Assembly (NCBI GenBank): GCA_036267255.1
Contig: DATAWK010000047.1
Span: forward strand, 285,507-349,506
Direction: 5' to 3'
DNA: 64,000 nucleotides
Source of the DNA: DATAWK01 sp036267255
Lineage (GTDB): Bacteria > Acidobacteriota > Terriglobia > Terriglobales > Acidobacteriaceae
Of the stretch, positions 43,958 to 53,480 are shown piece by piece. The notes below the pieces were generated by a model. The model searched no databases, was not told the origin of the DNA, and worked only from the letters and a program-made list of their open reading frames with translations. The first letter of the stretch is position 1; every line of letters begins with the position of its first letter. Position numbers and translations under genes: made by a program.

Positions 43958-46900
43958 ATGTACCGTTTTATTTCCCGATATACACGTTCTTTGGGCGTCA
44001 CTCTGGCGTTGTCTTGCCTGATGTTGACATTTATTTTTGCGATGTCAGCCAACGCACAAAGTACTGCTTCTCTGAACGGAACTGTTAAAGATTCTGATGG
44101 CGCAGTCATTCCCGGTGCCACAATCACTTTGACGAATGGAAACACAGGTGTTGTGCAAACCAAGGTTTCCAGTGGCGCGGGTGTCTATTCCTTTGTCAAT
44201 GTCCCTCCAGGAAACTACACTCTTCAGGCGACCAGAGATGGGTTCAAGACAGTCCTACAGCCCGAATTCAGGCTTCAGGTCAATCAGGCTTCGACCATTA
44301 ATTTCACCCTGCAGGTAGGATCGGCGACCAGCAAAGTTGTTGTCTCAGCTCAGGGCATCGAACTCCAAACATCGACCGCCGACCTGGGTGCCGTCGTGGG
44401 AACCAAACAAATATTAGATTTGCCTCTAAATGGCCGAAACTTTACCGAGCTGCTGTTATTGACGCCCGGGGCCAGTCCTGCCAATCCGCTTCAGAATTCG
44501 GGAGGTGCGCCCGGCGCCATTGGCAGCTTCGTTTACCCTGCAATTAACGGGCAATCGAACCGCAGCAACCTGTTCCTGCTCGATGGGGTTACAAATTATG
44601 GAGCTGCTGGTGATACGAATGCGGTTCAGCCAACGATCGACGATATTCTCGAATTTAAGGTACAGTCGCATAACGACGAAGCGGAATATGGGCAAGTAGT
44701 AGGCGGTATCGTTGCCCTTGTAACCAAGTCAGGCGCCAATGCCTATCATGGGGATGCTTGGGAATTCTTCCGTAATGACGGGCTGGACGCTTCCAATTTC
44801 TTCAACGCGCAAAAGACCCCGCTCAAGCAGAATCAATTCGGCGGATCCGTCGGGGGCCCTGTACTTTTGCCCCATTATGACGGCCATGGCCGGACGTTTT
44901 TCTATGGATCCTACGAAGGGTTTCGGCAAAGTACATCCAGCCCTTCGTTATATTTGGTGCCTACCGCAGCGCAACTGAGCGGCGATTTTACGGCAATTAG
45001 CTCGCAGATATATAACCCCTACAGCGCACACGCGGACCCCAACAATCCGGGATCCTACTTAAATAGTCCCTTTATGTGCGACTCGGGGGGCAACCCATTG
45101 CCGACGAACGCGAATGGGACACAGGCCGCCGGTACTGCCTGCAACAAGATTCCGTCCAGCCTATTTAATTCGACGATGGCTTATTACCTAAAGACATTAT
45201 TCCCAGCGCCGAAAGATGTTGGCAACCCAAACTTCAATGGCCAGGATAATTCTCCAACAACGATCAACTCAAACCAGATGTCCGCTCGCATCGACGAGCA
45301 ACTAGGACGGAATGATCGTATATTCTTCCGCTACACGGCCTCATGGCAATCGGATGTTGCTCCTCAGGGCACTGTAGAAGGGAACGAGTCGCTCAACGAC
45401 TATGACACCTATGACTTGGCTGCCAATTGGACACATACTTTTGGCAATAGTGGTGTTATACAAGTGACATTCGGACGAGTGAAGGGGACCAACAGCTCCA
45501 TCCCAAAAACACCGAATCCAGCAGATTTCCTGAAAAACACGGACTTTGCCCCAACTTTCTACAACCACTCACAAGTAGGACCGTTGATACCGACTGTCCA
45601 ACTTTCTGGATACGACCTTTATGGCGATTTTACGAGCACTCAAACCAATTCGAATATTTATGAATACAAAACCGACGACTCGAAAATGCTAGGCCGCCAT
45701 CTGCTGAAATTTGGTGCGAGCCTGGCAACGGATAACGACGCATTCACCTTTAATGGCAGTGTCGATGTATTCGGAACACTACAAACGTCGAATGGAAGTA
45801 GCGCAATGGGCGGAGATTCAGCCGCATCGGCCTTACTGGGACTGCCAACATATGGGGAGTTGGATAGCATTGCGAGTGGTCTGAGCGGCGGCAAAATCTT
45901 CGGCACCTATTTCGAGGACCAATGGAAGGTCAATGACAGGCTTACCTTGAATCTCGGCCTTCGTTACGACTTTACTAACTGGCCAGTGGAAGGTTCGGCC
46001 TCCAACGGAAGCAATATCACCGGCAATATAGATCTCAATAATGGTACGTATGAACTCCAAAACCCTGCACCGGCATGCTCTGCAACACAAGGCGCGCCTT
46101 GCATTCCGAACGGCGGGGCCTTACCTGCCCATGTGACGGTATCGCCCAATGGGAAAATCTTTAAGAACACCTACGACAATGTTCAGCCGCGCGTAGGGCT
46201 GGCATATCGGATTAACGACAATACAGTCTTTCGCGCGGCGTATGGAAGATTTTATGATAACTGGGCCGCCGTCATTGGTTTCGGCTCAAACTTCTTTGAG
46301 AGCTGGCCGAACGTTGCCTATCTCTCCGGCAGCAACTTGAACAGCCCGACTGTAGTCGTCACAGCAAATGATCCACTTGGAACAGGAAATGGTCCTATAC
46401 AGCCAAGCGCCACTCCATTTAGTCAAAGTGACGGCTTTCTCGATCCGAACCTGAAGAACCCTTACTCGGACCAGTACAACGCAGGCTTTCAGGAGCAATT
46501 CGGACAAAACTCTATAGTTACTATTAACTATGTCGGATCGAAAAATCGGCGCGAATTGCTTCAACTCACGGGCAATGCTGCCGTAACTCCAGGACCTGGA
46601 AATCCACAACTGCGAGCCCCTTACCCTTACATTCAAGCGCAGAACGGATACGTCCAGAGTTTGGGAACTAGCAACTACAATGCGCTGCAGATATCTTCGC
46701 AAGGACGAACATCGCACGGGTTAACATATTCGCTTGCCTATACATGGTCGAAATCCATCGACTTCGGCTGCGATACCTATGGAAACGATTGCGACGTACA
46801 AGACCCTTATCATTGGCAGAATGACAAGGGAGTTGCCGGATGGAATCTGACGAACATCTTTGCCGGAAGCGCGGTCTACCCGCTACCATTCGGTCGGGGA

Positions 46901-47383
46901 CAGCACTGGAGCACGGATAATCGGGCTGCCAGTGCGATCATGAGTGGGTGGCAGTTGAATGGAATTCTGTCATTGACCAGCGGCTCACCCTATGATGTCC
47001 AGGCTCCTTATCAGATTGCCAACACTAACAACATTAGCGGTGTAGAACGTGCCAATGTAATCGGTAATCCATACGCTGGCGCCACAAAGCTAAATCCCAT
47101 CAATGTGAATGCCTTCGCGCTTCCCGCTCCCTACACCTTTGGAGATATGGGAAGAAACAGCCTAAGGACCGATTGGCACAGAGATTTGGATCTTTCGGTT
47201 TTCCGTACCTTCCGAATCACCGGCTCTACGAGCCTTGAATTCCGTGGGGAAGCTTTCAATATCACCAATACACCCGTGTTTTCTGCCCCGGATAACCAAC
47301 TAACGGACCCCAATTTCGGCGTCGTTTCGTCCACGGCAAATGTAGAACGTGAGATTCAACTGGCCGCGAAATTCTATTTCTAG
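43958..47383 (+). CDS. TonB-dependent outer-membrane receptor (Oar-like), second copy
   Basis: An 1141-residue outer-membrane importer. The leader (SLGVTLALSCLMLTFIFAMSANAQ) is followed by the carboxypeptidase-regulatory sandwich (STASLNGTVKDSDGAVIPGATITL), plug with LPLNGRNFTELLLLTPG and the INGQSNRSNLFLLDGVTN block, and a barrel ending in EIQLAAKFYF. ATG 43958 sits behind AGGAGG; an upstream frame to 43886 is not needed. It is about one third identical by eye to the receptor at 11352-14813 and shares all landmarks. Operator motif B at its start point puts it in the fucosidase/arabinofuranosidase regulon, so it is the likely oligosaccharide importer of that system. Confidence 0.93.
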   Translation: MYRFISRYTRSLGVTLALSCLMLTFIFAMSANAQSTASLNGTVKDSDGAVIPGATITLTNGNTGVVQTKVSSGAGVYSFVNVPPGNYTLQATRDGFKTVLQPEFRLQVNQASTINFTLQVGSATSKVVVSAQGIELQTSTADLGAVVGTKQILDLPLNGRNFTELLLLTPGASPANPLQNSGGAPGAIGSFVYPAINGQSNRSNLFLLDGVTNYGAAGDTNAVQPTIDDILEFKVQSHNDEAEYGQVVGGIVALVTKSGANAYHGDAWEFFRNDGLDASNFFNAQKTPLKQNQFGGSVGGPVLLPHYDGHGRTFFYGSYEGFRQSTSSPSLYLVPTAAQLSGDFTAISSQIYNPYSAHADPNNPGSYLNSPFMCDSGGNPLPTNANGTQAAGTACNKIPSSLFNSTMAYYLKTLFPAPKDVGNPNFNGQDNSPTTINSNQMSARIDEQLGRNDRIFFRYTASWQSDVAPQGTVEGNESLNDYDTYDLAANWTHTFGNSGVIQVTFGRVKGTNSSIPKTPNPADFLKNTDFAPTFYNHSQVGPLIPTVQLSGYDLYGDFTSTQTNSNIYEYKTDDSKMLGRHLLKFGASLATDNDAFTFNGSVDVFGTLQTSNGSSAMGGDSAASALLGLPTYGELDSIASGLSGGKIFGTYFEDQWKVNDRLTLNLGLRYDFTNWPVEGSASNGSNITGNIDLNNGTYELQNPAPACSATQGAPCIPNGGALPAHVTVSPNGKIFKNTYDNVQPRVGLAYRINDNTVFRAAYGRFYDNWAAVIGFGSNFFESWPNVAYLSGSNLNSPTVVVTANDPLGTGNGPIQPSATPFSQSDGFLDPNLKNPYSDQYNAGFQEQFGQNSIVTINYVGSKNRRELLQLTGNAAVTPGPGNPQLRAPYPYIQAQNGYVQSLGTSNYNALQISSQGRTSHGLTYSLAYTWSKSIDFGCDTYGNDCDVQDPYHWQNDKGVAGWNLTNIFAGSAVYPLPFGRGQHWSTDNRAASAIMSGWQLNGILSLTSGSPYDVQAPYQIANTNNISGVERANVIGNPYAGATKLNPINVNAFALPAPYTFGDMGRNSLRTDWHRDLDLSVFRTFRITGSTSLEFRGEAFNITNTPVFSAPDNQLTDPNFGVVSSTANVEREIQLAAKFYF

Positions 47384-47422
47384 CTAGGAAAGTTACAAGT
47401 AGATCGGGTATTCAATCGCTTC

Positions 47423-47461
47423 ATCAACGTCAGCTGTACTTCAAGTACAGCTGACGTTGAT
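47423..47461 (+). terminator. 19-bp perfect hairpin after the TonB receptor gene
   Basis: The arms 47423-47441 and 47443-47461 are perfect reverse complements with one central base; the sequence begins ATCAACGTCAGCTGTACTT. It is followed by a pyrimidine-rich AGTTCTTCTCTTCTT and then the start of the next gene 16 bases on, so it either ends transcription or lowers expression of the downstream genes relative to the receptor. Confidence 0.75.
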
Positions 47462-47476
47462 AGTTCTTCTCTTCTT

Positions 47477-48469
47477 ATGAAGAAGTCTGTTATGAAACTG
47501 TTTAGTTTGTCGTTATGGAGCAGATGCGCTGCCCTGGTTATTCCCGCCATTGTGTTGATGTCGGGATTTGGTATTGCGCAGGTGAAAGTGAATCAACGCG
47601 CAGTCAAGTTGATCCAACACAAGAAGACGATCGATGTAAAGATTCACGGCAAGCTCTTCACAACGTATCACTTCGCAGACGATTTTATTCTTCCGTATAC
47701 GCGCCCGTTTTTCTGGCCAGTGCTGGCCAACGATGGCACCGAAGTGACGATCGACCATGCACAGCATCCGCCGCTTCATGCATGGCAAAGATCGATCTGG
47801 ATTGGCGCTGGCGATGTAAATGGCGCCGATCAATGGTCGTTCAAAGCACGGCCTATTCCAAAGCAGCGTCACATTCAGTTCGACAAGATTAATAAGGATG
47901 GCTTTCGGGAGGAGCTCATTTGGGAAGACAAAGCAGGCGAACCGATGCTCCATGAGGTGCGCACAGTTCACTTTCTTGCCTATGACGATGGTGCCCGTGG
48001 AATAAATATTTGTATTGCCTTTACTCCAGTTTCTGGCGATGTAACTTTTTTTAATCACAGAGACCATGGGATCCTCTCCGTACGTCCAACGCCGAGCATT
48101 GCGGAGGCGCCACATTTCACCTCGGACGATGGGAGCGATTCATGCAAAGGTCGGACGTCCTGGTGTGATGAGTCAGGCTTGATAGATGAGAAAACATACG
48201 GAGCCGCTATCTTCGACGACCCTGACAATCCGCGCCACCCGCCCCTTTGGCATGCGGGACCAAACGCCAGACTCGCCACAGATATTTTTCTGACACGTCA
48301 AGGCGCGCCCCGGCACGATCCGAACCACAGCCTCGGCGACTTTACCATCAAGGCGGGTCAGACCGTAAAGTTCCGGTATGGCATCGTGATTCATTCGGGA
48401 AATGCTGCTGCGGCAAAGGTCCGGCAGAAATACGAGTATTTCATTTCCGACAAAGGCAACGTTCGCTAG
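47477..48469 (+). CDS. DUF6807 (PmoA-family) exported protein
   Basis: A 330-residue protein with leader WSRCAALVIPAIVLMSGFGIAQ. Characteristic segments: VKIHGKLFTTYHFADDFILPYTRPFFWPVLANDGTEVT, the His-rich HPPLHAWQRSIWIGAGDVNGADQW and RTSWCDESGLIDEKTYGAAIFDDPDNPRHPP, ending in QTVKFRYGIVIHSG. This family, often annotated as PmoA-like by old naming, is common in polysaccharide loci of acidobacteria and planctomycetes; it has nothing evident to do with methane oxidation and its reaction is unknown to me. It follows the TonB receptor and precedes the GH116-like gene in the same direction. Confidence 0.82.
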   Translation: MKKSVMKLFSLSLWSRCAALVIPAIVLMSGFGIAQVKVNQRAVKLIQHKKTIDVKIHGKLFTTYHFADDFILPYTRPFFWPVLANDGTEVTIDHAQHPPLHAWQRSIWIGAGDVNGADQWSFKARPIPKQRHIQFDKINKDGFREELIWEDKAGEPMLHEVRTVHFLAYDDGARGINICIAFTPVSGDVTFFNHRDHGILSVRPTPSIAEAPHFTSDDGSDSCKGRTSWCDESGLIDEKTYGAAIFDDPDNPRHPPLWHAGPNARLATDIFLTRQGAPRHDPNHSLGDFTIKAGQTVKFRYGIVIHSGNAAAAKVRQKYEYFISDKGNVR

Positions 48470-48592
48470 ATGTATAGTCCCGCCAATGGATGGCGCATTC
48501 AATTTTCAGCGGTGGAGCGATTGAAGGCCGGCCTTCATTACAACGTATTCAAAGGAACTCACCATCGTGAATCTGGAGATTTGCAACTCTAT

Positions 48593-51145
48593 ATGCAAAA
48601 CCTCACAAGGGAAATCCGACGGTTCTCCACTGCGCTTGCTGGCACGCTCATGGCTGTCGGCATCTTGAGCTTGAGTAATCCGCTGCTTGCGCAGACTGCA
48701 AAAAGCCTTCTCGAACAGTTGCAATTCAAGAATTCCGGCACGGTGACGCGAGAGATGGACTTCCGCTATTTTCATCAACCCGACGACTATCTTGAAACTC
48801 CCGAACTATGGAGCATCTTTTCCAGTGCTACATATCTTTATCGAGTAGACGGCGGTGAGAAACGTAATCCGCCCGAGGGGATGCGTTCGGCTGTTCCTCT
48901 TGGTGGCCTGGGTTCAGGAACGGTTGAACTGCGCGCCGATGGAAGTTTGCGCGATTGGAACATTTTCAATAATTCACCCGCATATGGAGAGAAAGTTCAA
49001 CTGGACGACGCTCTATTTGGAATCCGAATTAGCCAACAGAACGGGAAATCCTATACATCCACACTACGGACCAAACCGCCGTGCGGACTACAGGCAATCG
49101 AACAGATTCAGTACTCAGGCGATTTTCCGGTTTCTCGTCTTCGATTCAGCGATCCGGATCTAAAAGTCCCGGTAGACCTCTATGCTTATAGCGAATTCAA
49201 ACCACGAGATGCAGACGCATCTGCCACACCGGCCGCAATCTTCACGTTTCTACTAAGCAATCCATCCCGGCATGATATTCACGCTTCGCTCCTGTTTCTC
49301 CTTCCTAACCATATGGATGGGAGCGCCGCTGTGAATGGCGGACTTACATTCATCCGGGATGGGAAACTACCGCTAAGCGGCACGATCGCAGTCCGTGCTG
49401 TCGGTTCCGATATACAGGAAGAAGCAGCCACCGCCTCAGATTTTAGAAGCCTGTGGAAGTCCTTCGCCGCGGGGAAATCAATTATCGGAGCCGGCTTAAA
49501 GGGGGAAGCACCTCGATACGGTGCTTTGAATGCTAGCGTCACGATCAAGCCCGGCGAAACAAAAGCGCTTACCTTCATCCTGGCTTGGTATTTGCCGAAT
49601 CGGCCTTTTTTGAACGCAACTCCGGGAAACTATTACACCACGCTCTACCGAAACGCCGATGATGTGGCCGAGAAAGTAGCAGGGAGGCTTCAGGACGATT
49701 GGCTCGCGATGTTGCAGTGGCAGCGGATAATATATGCAAATTCTTTGCCCGCCTGGCTTCAGGATAGCCTCATCAACAGTGTCGCAACAATGTACAAGAC
49801 AGGCATGCGTTTTCGCGATGGCGACTGGCGGCAGTGGGAGTCGTTTGCGTGCGCCGACATCGACCCTGGCCATATCGACTTCTACCAAGTGCTCCCCTAC
49901 ATGTTCTTTTACCCTGAACTGCGGAAGCAAATCCTCTCCAGGTTCGCTACGGTTCAATACGCAAACGGCTACATACCGGAGGAGCTGAACCAGGGTGGCG
50001 TTGCCTGGGTTGGTCCCTTCGACCAGGCCGGCGGTCGAGACATGGGAGATAGCACCACGGTCTTCATCCTGGGAGTTTGGCAGTATTACTTGTGGACCGG
50101 CGATCGGTCGTTTCTTGATGCGATGTGGCCTCATGTACGCTCCGCCGCATTGTGGCAGATCGAACGCAGTAAAACCTATGGCCTGCCGGAATACCTTCAA
50201 ACGACATATGACTTGTTTCATTTCAATAAGAAAACCCTGGTCTCCTACAATGCCTTCCTGTACCTCGCATCCATGCGGGCTGCTGAGAAGTTGGCTCAAA
50301 TTCAGAAGGATCCAGGCAGCGCCAGCAAGTTCCAAACAGCATTTGCGCTGGGACAGAGCAGTCTCGACCAGCACCTTTGGACAGGCAAATACTTTCGCGC
50401 ATGGTGGTCGGATGACAAGACCGTTCCAAATGCTCTCCTTGCCGACACACTGTATGGCCAATTATGGGCTTCGGTGCTCAACCTGGGCCTGGTTACAGAT
50501 AAAGACCGATTGCTCTCTCACTTGAGCAGCGAAGAAAAATTGAACGAAAGCCCATTTGGCTTGCGGGTGATGAGTGGTGCGAATCCTCAGGATTCTCTGG
50601 TTGAAAATACTCCGTGGGAAGCAAATCAACCCAAGCCCAATGACAATCTGATCTGGCCGGCGGGCTCGCTTGATTGGAGCAGCCTGAAAATATACTTAGG
50701 AGGCAAACTGAACGAAAGTTTGACTGAGGCAAGCAACGTAATTTCCAACCAGCGGCTCAGGATCAATGATCAATGGAACTATACCGACCTCAACAATAAT
50801 TGGGATGGCGGTGTCTGGGCCAACTCGCATTACACGCGTCAGTTGATTCTATGGACGCTTCCACTTGCGCTTTCCGGACAGCAGTGGGATGCTCCTGCCA
50901 GGCGTCTAACATTCAACCCTGTGAATTCCGCTCCTCGACAACTGCCATTCTTCACCCCGCAGGCAACCGGAGTCGTTGAATCCATAGCTCCAGGAAAATG
51001 GCGAATTCGAGTAACGTCGGGTCAACTTGCATTGCACGAAGTTCAGATTTCCAATGCGAGGTGGACAGGGGACAGGACACTGAACACCGGGAATTCTCTG
51101 GATATCTCTTCGGCTGTTGTAACAGCACCGATTCCAACGCCTTAG
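48593..51145 (+). CDS. GH116-like glycoside hydrolase (GBA2/DUF608 type)
   Basis: An 850-residue exported enzyme. The leader is REIRRFSTALAGTLMAVGILSLSNPLLAQ. The N-terminal beta sandwich shows SAVPLGGLGSGTVELRADGSLRDWNIFNNSPAYGEK, a family hallmark, and the C-terminal (alpha/alpha)6 barrel shows ACADIDPGHIDFYQVLPYMFFYPELRKQIL, GGRDMGDSTTVFILGVWQYYLWTGDRSFLDAMWP and the TTYDLFHFNKKTLVSYNAFLYLASMRAAEKLA block. GH116 members are beta-glucosidases, beta-xylosidases or glucosylceramidases. The frame is open from 48470, immediately after the DUF6807 stop, but that start would place 41 residues before the leader; ATG 48593 is preferred though its ribosome binding site is distant. Catalytic residues cannot be assigned with certainty here. 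Confidence 0.84.
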   Translation: MQNLTREIRRFSTALAGTLMAVGILSLSNPLLAQTAKSLLEQLQFKNSGTVTREMDFRYFHQPDDYLETPELWSIFSSATYLYRVDGGEKRNPPEGMRSAVPLGGLGSGTVELRADGSLRDWNIFNNSPAYGEKVQLDDALFGIRISQQNGKSYTSTLRTKPPCGLQAIEQIQYSGDFPVSRLRFSDPDLKVPVDLYAYSEFKPRDADASATPAAIFTFLLSNPSRHDIHASLLFLLPNHMDGSAAVNGGLTFIRDGKLPLSGTIAVRAVGSDIQEEAATASDFRSLWKSFAAGKSIIGAGLKGEAPRYGALNASVTIKPGETKALTFILAWYLPNRPFLNATPGNYYTTLYRNADDVAEKVAGRLQDDWLAMLQWQRIIYANSLPAWLQDSLINSVATMYKTGMRFRDGDWRQWESFACADIDPGHIDFYQVLPYMFFYPELRKQILSRFATVQYANGYIPEELNQGGVAWVGPFDQAGGRDMGDSTTVFILGVWQYYLWTGDRSFLDAMWPHVRSAALWQIERSKTYGLPEYLQTTYDLFHFNKKTLVSYNAFLYLASMRAAEKLAQIQKDPGSASKFQTAFALGQSSLDQHLWTGKYFRAWWSDDKTVPNALLADTLYGQLWASVLNLGLVTDKDRLLSHLSSEEKLNESPFGLRVMSGANPQDSLVENTPWEANQPKPNDNLIWPAGSLDWSSLKIYLGGKLNESLTEASNVISNQRLRINDQWNYTDLNNNWDGGVWANSHYTRQLILWTLPLALSGQQWDAPARRLTFNPVNSAPRQLPFFTPQATGVVESIAPGKWRIRVTSGQLALHEVQISNARWTGDRTLNTGNSLDISSAVVTAPIPTP

Positions 51146-51286
51146 ATGGAATAAGCCCGGCGTGCCGAGAATGCACAGCTTTGCGGGACCTAGTGGAATA
51201 TAAATCTGGCGGAGAGAGTGGCCGTCCACTCGGGCGATGATTGATGACAGCGGCGTTTTTCGGTACACATCCGATGCGGCTTCGAT

Positions 51287-51994
51287 CTATGTTCGGCGCG
51301 GTGAGCCAATACCTCTGAGGATGAGATCGATCCCGGCGAGAAAATCCTTTCGGTCGTCGTGAGAGCGCATCTGTCCGACCAGGCTGCGTGCGAACTGGTA
51401 CTCCTCCGGGTCGAGTTGGGACCACGCAGTCGACACCGCCTCTAGAAAGTCGGATCTGTCGAGGCCTTGTGTTCGTGCGAGCTGCCCGTTGGCCGCATTC
51501 CGCCCACCGACGCCGAGGATGTAGTTCAGCAGCGCGGATATGGTGACCCAGTGTTCTTTTTTCGGCACGCCCAGGGCTCGAATCTGCTGGCCAATGCGTT
51601 CAACAATGCGCACCATGGGCGACTGCCCCGGGGCACGTGTGAGTGCTGAGCCAACCCACGGATGCGCGTCGATGGCGTCGAACATGGCCAACGCGAGGAG
51701 GCGAATGGTTGCTTGCGGCGTCGCGCCGGGCGTGACCGAAGCCAGGGGCGCGTTCATGGTGCGAGCGATGATGGCGTCACATGCGGCGGTCAGCAGATCG
51801 CTCTTGTTGGCGATGTGCCAGTAAATAGCGCCAGGGCCGGTGGCGAGCCGTTCGGACAGTGTGCGGAATGTGAGGCCGCTCTCTCCGCTGCTGTCCAAAA
51901 GCTCGATCGCCGCTTCAATGATTTGTTCCCGTGAGAGCGATTCTTCTCGTCGTGGGCTACTAGTCGTTCTCTTGCTGCGTACTTTTTGAACCAT
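51287..51994 (-). CDS. TetR family repressor, tetracycline-repressor-like C-terminal domain
   Basis: A 235-residue DNA-binding protein. The N-terminal HTH reads SREQIIEAAIELLDSSGESGLTFRTLSERLATGPGAIYWHIANKSDLL (residues about 20-68), where the recognition helix is GPGAIYWHIANK. The C-terminal ligand domain resembles the TetR_C_1 type (ATIRLLALAMFDAIDAHPWVGSAL, ISALLNYILGVGGRNAANGQ). It is divergent from a Tet(X)-like monooxygenase with two matching palindromes in the 104-base gap, so it very probably represses that gene and itself and releases DNA on binding the monooxygenase substrate. A GTG at 52009 is an alternative start. The gene and its partners look more GC-rich than the polysaccharide locus. 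Confidence 0.9.
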   Translation of the reverse strand: MVQKVRSKRTTSSPRREESLSREQIIEAAIELLDSSGESGLTFRTLSERLATGPGAIYWHIANKSDLLTAACDAIIARTMNAPLASVTPGATPQATIRLLALAMFDAIDAHPWVGSALTRAPGQSPMVRIVERIGQQIRALGVPKKEHWVTISALLNYILGVGGRNAANGQLARTQGLDRSDFLEAVSTAWSQLDPEEYQFARSLVGQMRSHDDRKDFLAGIDLILRGIGSPRRT

Positions 51995-52002
51995 ACCCAA
52001 TC

Positions 52003-52031
52003 TTGACACAAATGGAACGTCATTCCATAAT
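52003..52031 (+). promoter_or_regulatory. sigma-70 promoter of the Tet(X)-like monooxygenase gene
   Basis: TTGACA (52003-52008), a 17-base spacer and CATAAT (52026-52031). The first TetR palindrome fills the spacer and reaches into the -10. Confidence 0.75.
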
Positions 52032-52049
52032 CATGGAATGATGTTCCAT
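52012..52049. promoter_or_regulatory. paired TetR operators
   Basis: ATGGAACGTCATTCCAT (52012-52028) and ATGGAATGATGTTCCAT (52033-52049), four bases apart. Each is a palindrome with TGGAA/TTCCA arms, and the second is the reverse complement of the first except at one position. Placement over the promoter spacer and start point fits tight repression of the monooxygenase and autoregulation of the TetR gene. Confidence 0.8.
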
Positions 52050-52098
52050 AGTCGGCGGCTAAGTTGCGGCGGCGACCTCGAACCACGAAGGAATCATT

Positions 52099-53280
52099 AT
52101 GAATACTCCAATCGTGATCATCGGTGCCGGGCTCGGCGGGCTGACACTTGCGCGCGTCCTCCACGTTCATGGAATTGCAGCGACGGTCTACGAAGCGGAA
52201 GCTTCGGCGCACGCACGTGGACAAGGAGGCTTGCTCGATATCCACGAATACAACGGGCAGCTCGCACTCAAGGCAGCGGGACTCTTTGAGGAATTCCTCG
52301 GGCTCATCCAGGCTGAGGCTGAGGCGCAGTGCGTCCTCGACAAGGACGCCAACGTCCTGCTGTATCAGCCCGACAAGGGCAACGGAGGTCGACCTGAAGT
52401 ACCCCGTGGAGACCTTCGTCGCATTCTGCTGGAATCCCTTCCTGCCGGCACGGTCCGCTGGGGGCACAAGACAACAGCCGTGTCTCCCCTCGGCGATGGG
52501 ACACACGTGGTGACCTTCGCGAATGGCTCGACAGTAACGGCCGACCTCCTCGTGGGCGCAGACGGAGCCTGGTCCAGAGTGCGTCCGCTCCTCTCCGACG
52601 TAAAACCGGAGTATGTCGGCACCTCTTTCATTGAGACTTTCCTTTTCGACTGCGAAACCCGCCACAAGGCAAGCGCAGCAGCGGTTGGCAGTGGCACGAT
52701 GATGGCGCTTGCGCCAGGCAAAGGCATCATGGCGCACCGCGAGGCCGAGGCCACGCTTCATGCATACGTGGCGCTCAACAAGCCGGAGGACTGGATCGCC
52801 AGTATCGACTTCTCCGACCCGATATCTACCCTGGCCCGCGTTGCCGCGGAATTCGACGGATGGGCTCCGGAGCTGAGAGCGCTCCTCACCGGCACGGAGA
52901 CGGACCCCGTGCTTCGCCCTATCCATGCGCTCCCGATCGAGCACAGATGGGATCGCGTCCCCGGAGTGACACTGATCGGTGATGCAGCGCACCTGATGTC
53001 GCCGTTCGCTGGCGAAGGAGCCAATCTCGCGATGTACGACGGCGCGGAACTTGGGAGCGCCATAGCCGCCCACCCCGGTGACGTTGAAGCCGCACTCAGC
53101 GCTTATGAACAGGATATGTTTCTTCGCAGCGCCTCCGCCGCGGCGGAGGCTGACCGGAACATCAAGCTGTTCTTCGACGAAAACTCGCCTCAGAGCGTGG
53201 TTGATTTGTTTACCAGGTACCAGTCTGTCAAGGAACCGCCTTGCACGCCGGCAACGCGTGCTCTTCGCGAAGTCATATGA
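52099..53280 (+). CDS. FAD-dependent monooxygenase, Tet(X)-like
   Basis: A 393-residue class A flavoprotein hydroxylase. The Rossmann motif is IVIIGAGLGGLTLARVL, followed by VYEAEASAHARGQGGLLDIHEYNGQLALKAAGL, which corresponds closely to the Tet(X) segment with GGTLDLH and GQEAMKKAGL. The second flavin motif GDAAHLMSPFAGEGANLAMYDGAELG lies near residue 295, and PRGDLRRILLESLPAGTVRWG near 115 has the arginine that contacts FAD ribityl. Such enzymes add oxygen to tetracyclines or other aromatic polyketides. Control by a divergent TetR with TetR-type ligand domain supports a drug or antibiotic substrate, but other phenolic substrates are equally common in this family. No signal peptide. Confidence 0.88.
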   Translation: MNTPIVIIGAGLGGLTLARVLHVHGIAATVYEAEASAHARGQGGLLDIHEYNGQLALKAAGLFEEFLGLIQAEAEAQCVLDKDANVLLYQPDKGNGGRPEVPRGDLRRILLESLPAGTVRWGHKTTAVSPLGDGTHVVTFANGSTVTADLLVGADGAWSRVRPLLSDVKPEYVGTSFIETFLFDCETRHKASAAAVGSGTMMALAPGKGIMAHREAEATLHAYVALNKPEDWIASIDFSDPISTLARVAAEFDGWAPELRALLTGTETDPVLRPIHALPIEHRWDRVPGVTLIGDAAHLMSPFAGEGANLAMYDGAELGSAIAAHPGDVEAALSAYEQDMFLRSASAAAEADRNIKLFFDENSPQSVVDLFTRYQSVKEPPCTPATRALREVI

Positions 53281-53480
53281 GTCCTGATACGTCGGCATAG
53301 CGGAAGGGATCCGCGTTTCGCTTCTAGCATCCCTTAGTCATTCCGATCACTGAACCGTAATGACCTGGTTTCTCTTAGAGCCTGTCCAGAAACTAGCCAA
53401 GGAGCCATAGAAGGAATATGCGGAGAGGTCTGCGACCGGTAGCGTAGTGTCATGTATCCGAGCGATTTGACGGATCGGCC

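Noticed and set aside
48484..48498. CCAATGGATGGCGCATT as a sixth operator B
   Set aside because: It has the left half AATGGATG but lacks the CCA of the right half and lies within the gene junction without a promoter.
51790..53298. 502-residue open frame on the minus strand opposite the Tet(X)-like gene
   Set aside because: It is antisense to a clear FAD monooxygenase and to part of the TetR gene, has an Arg/His-rich composition and no domain; a shadow of GC-rich coding sequence.
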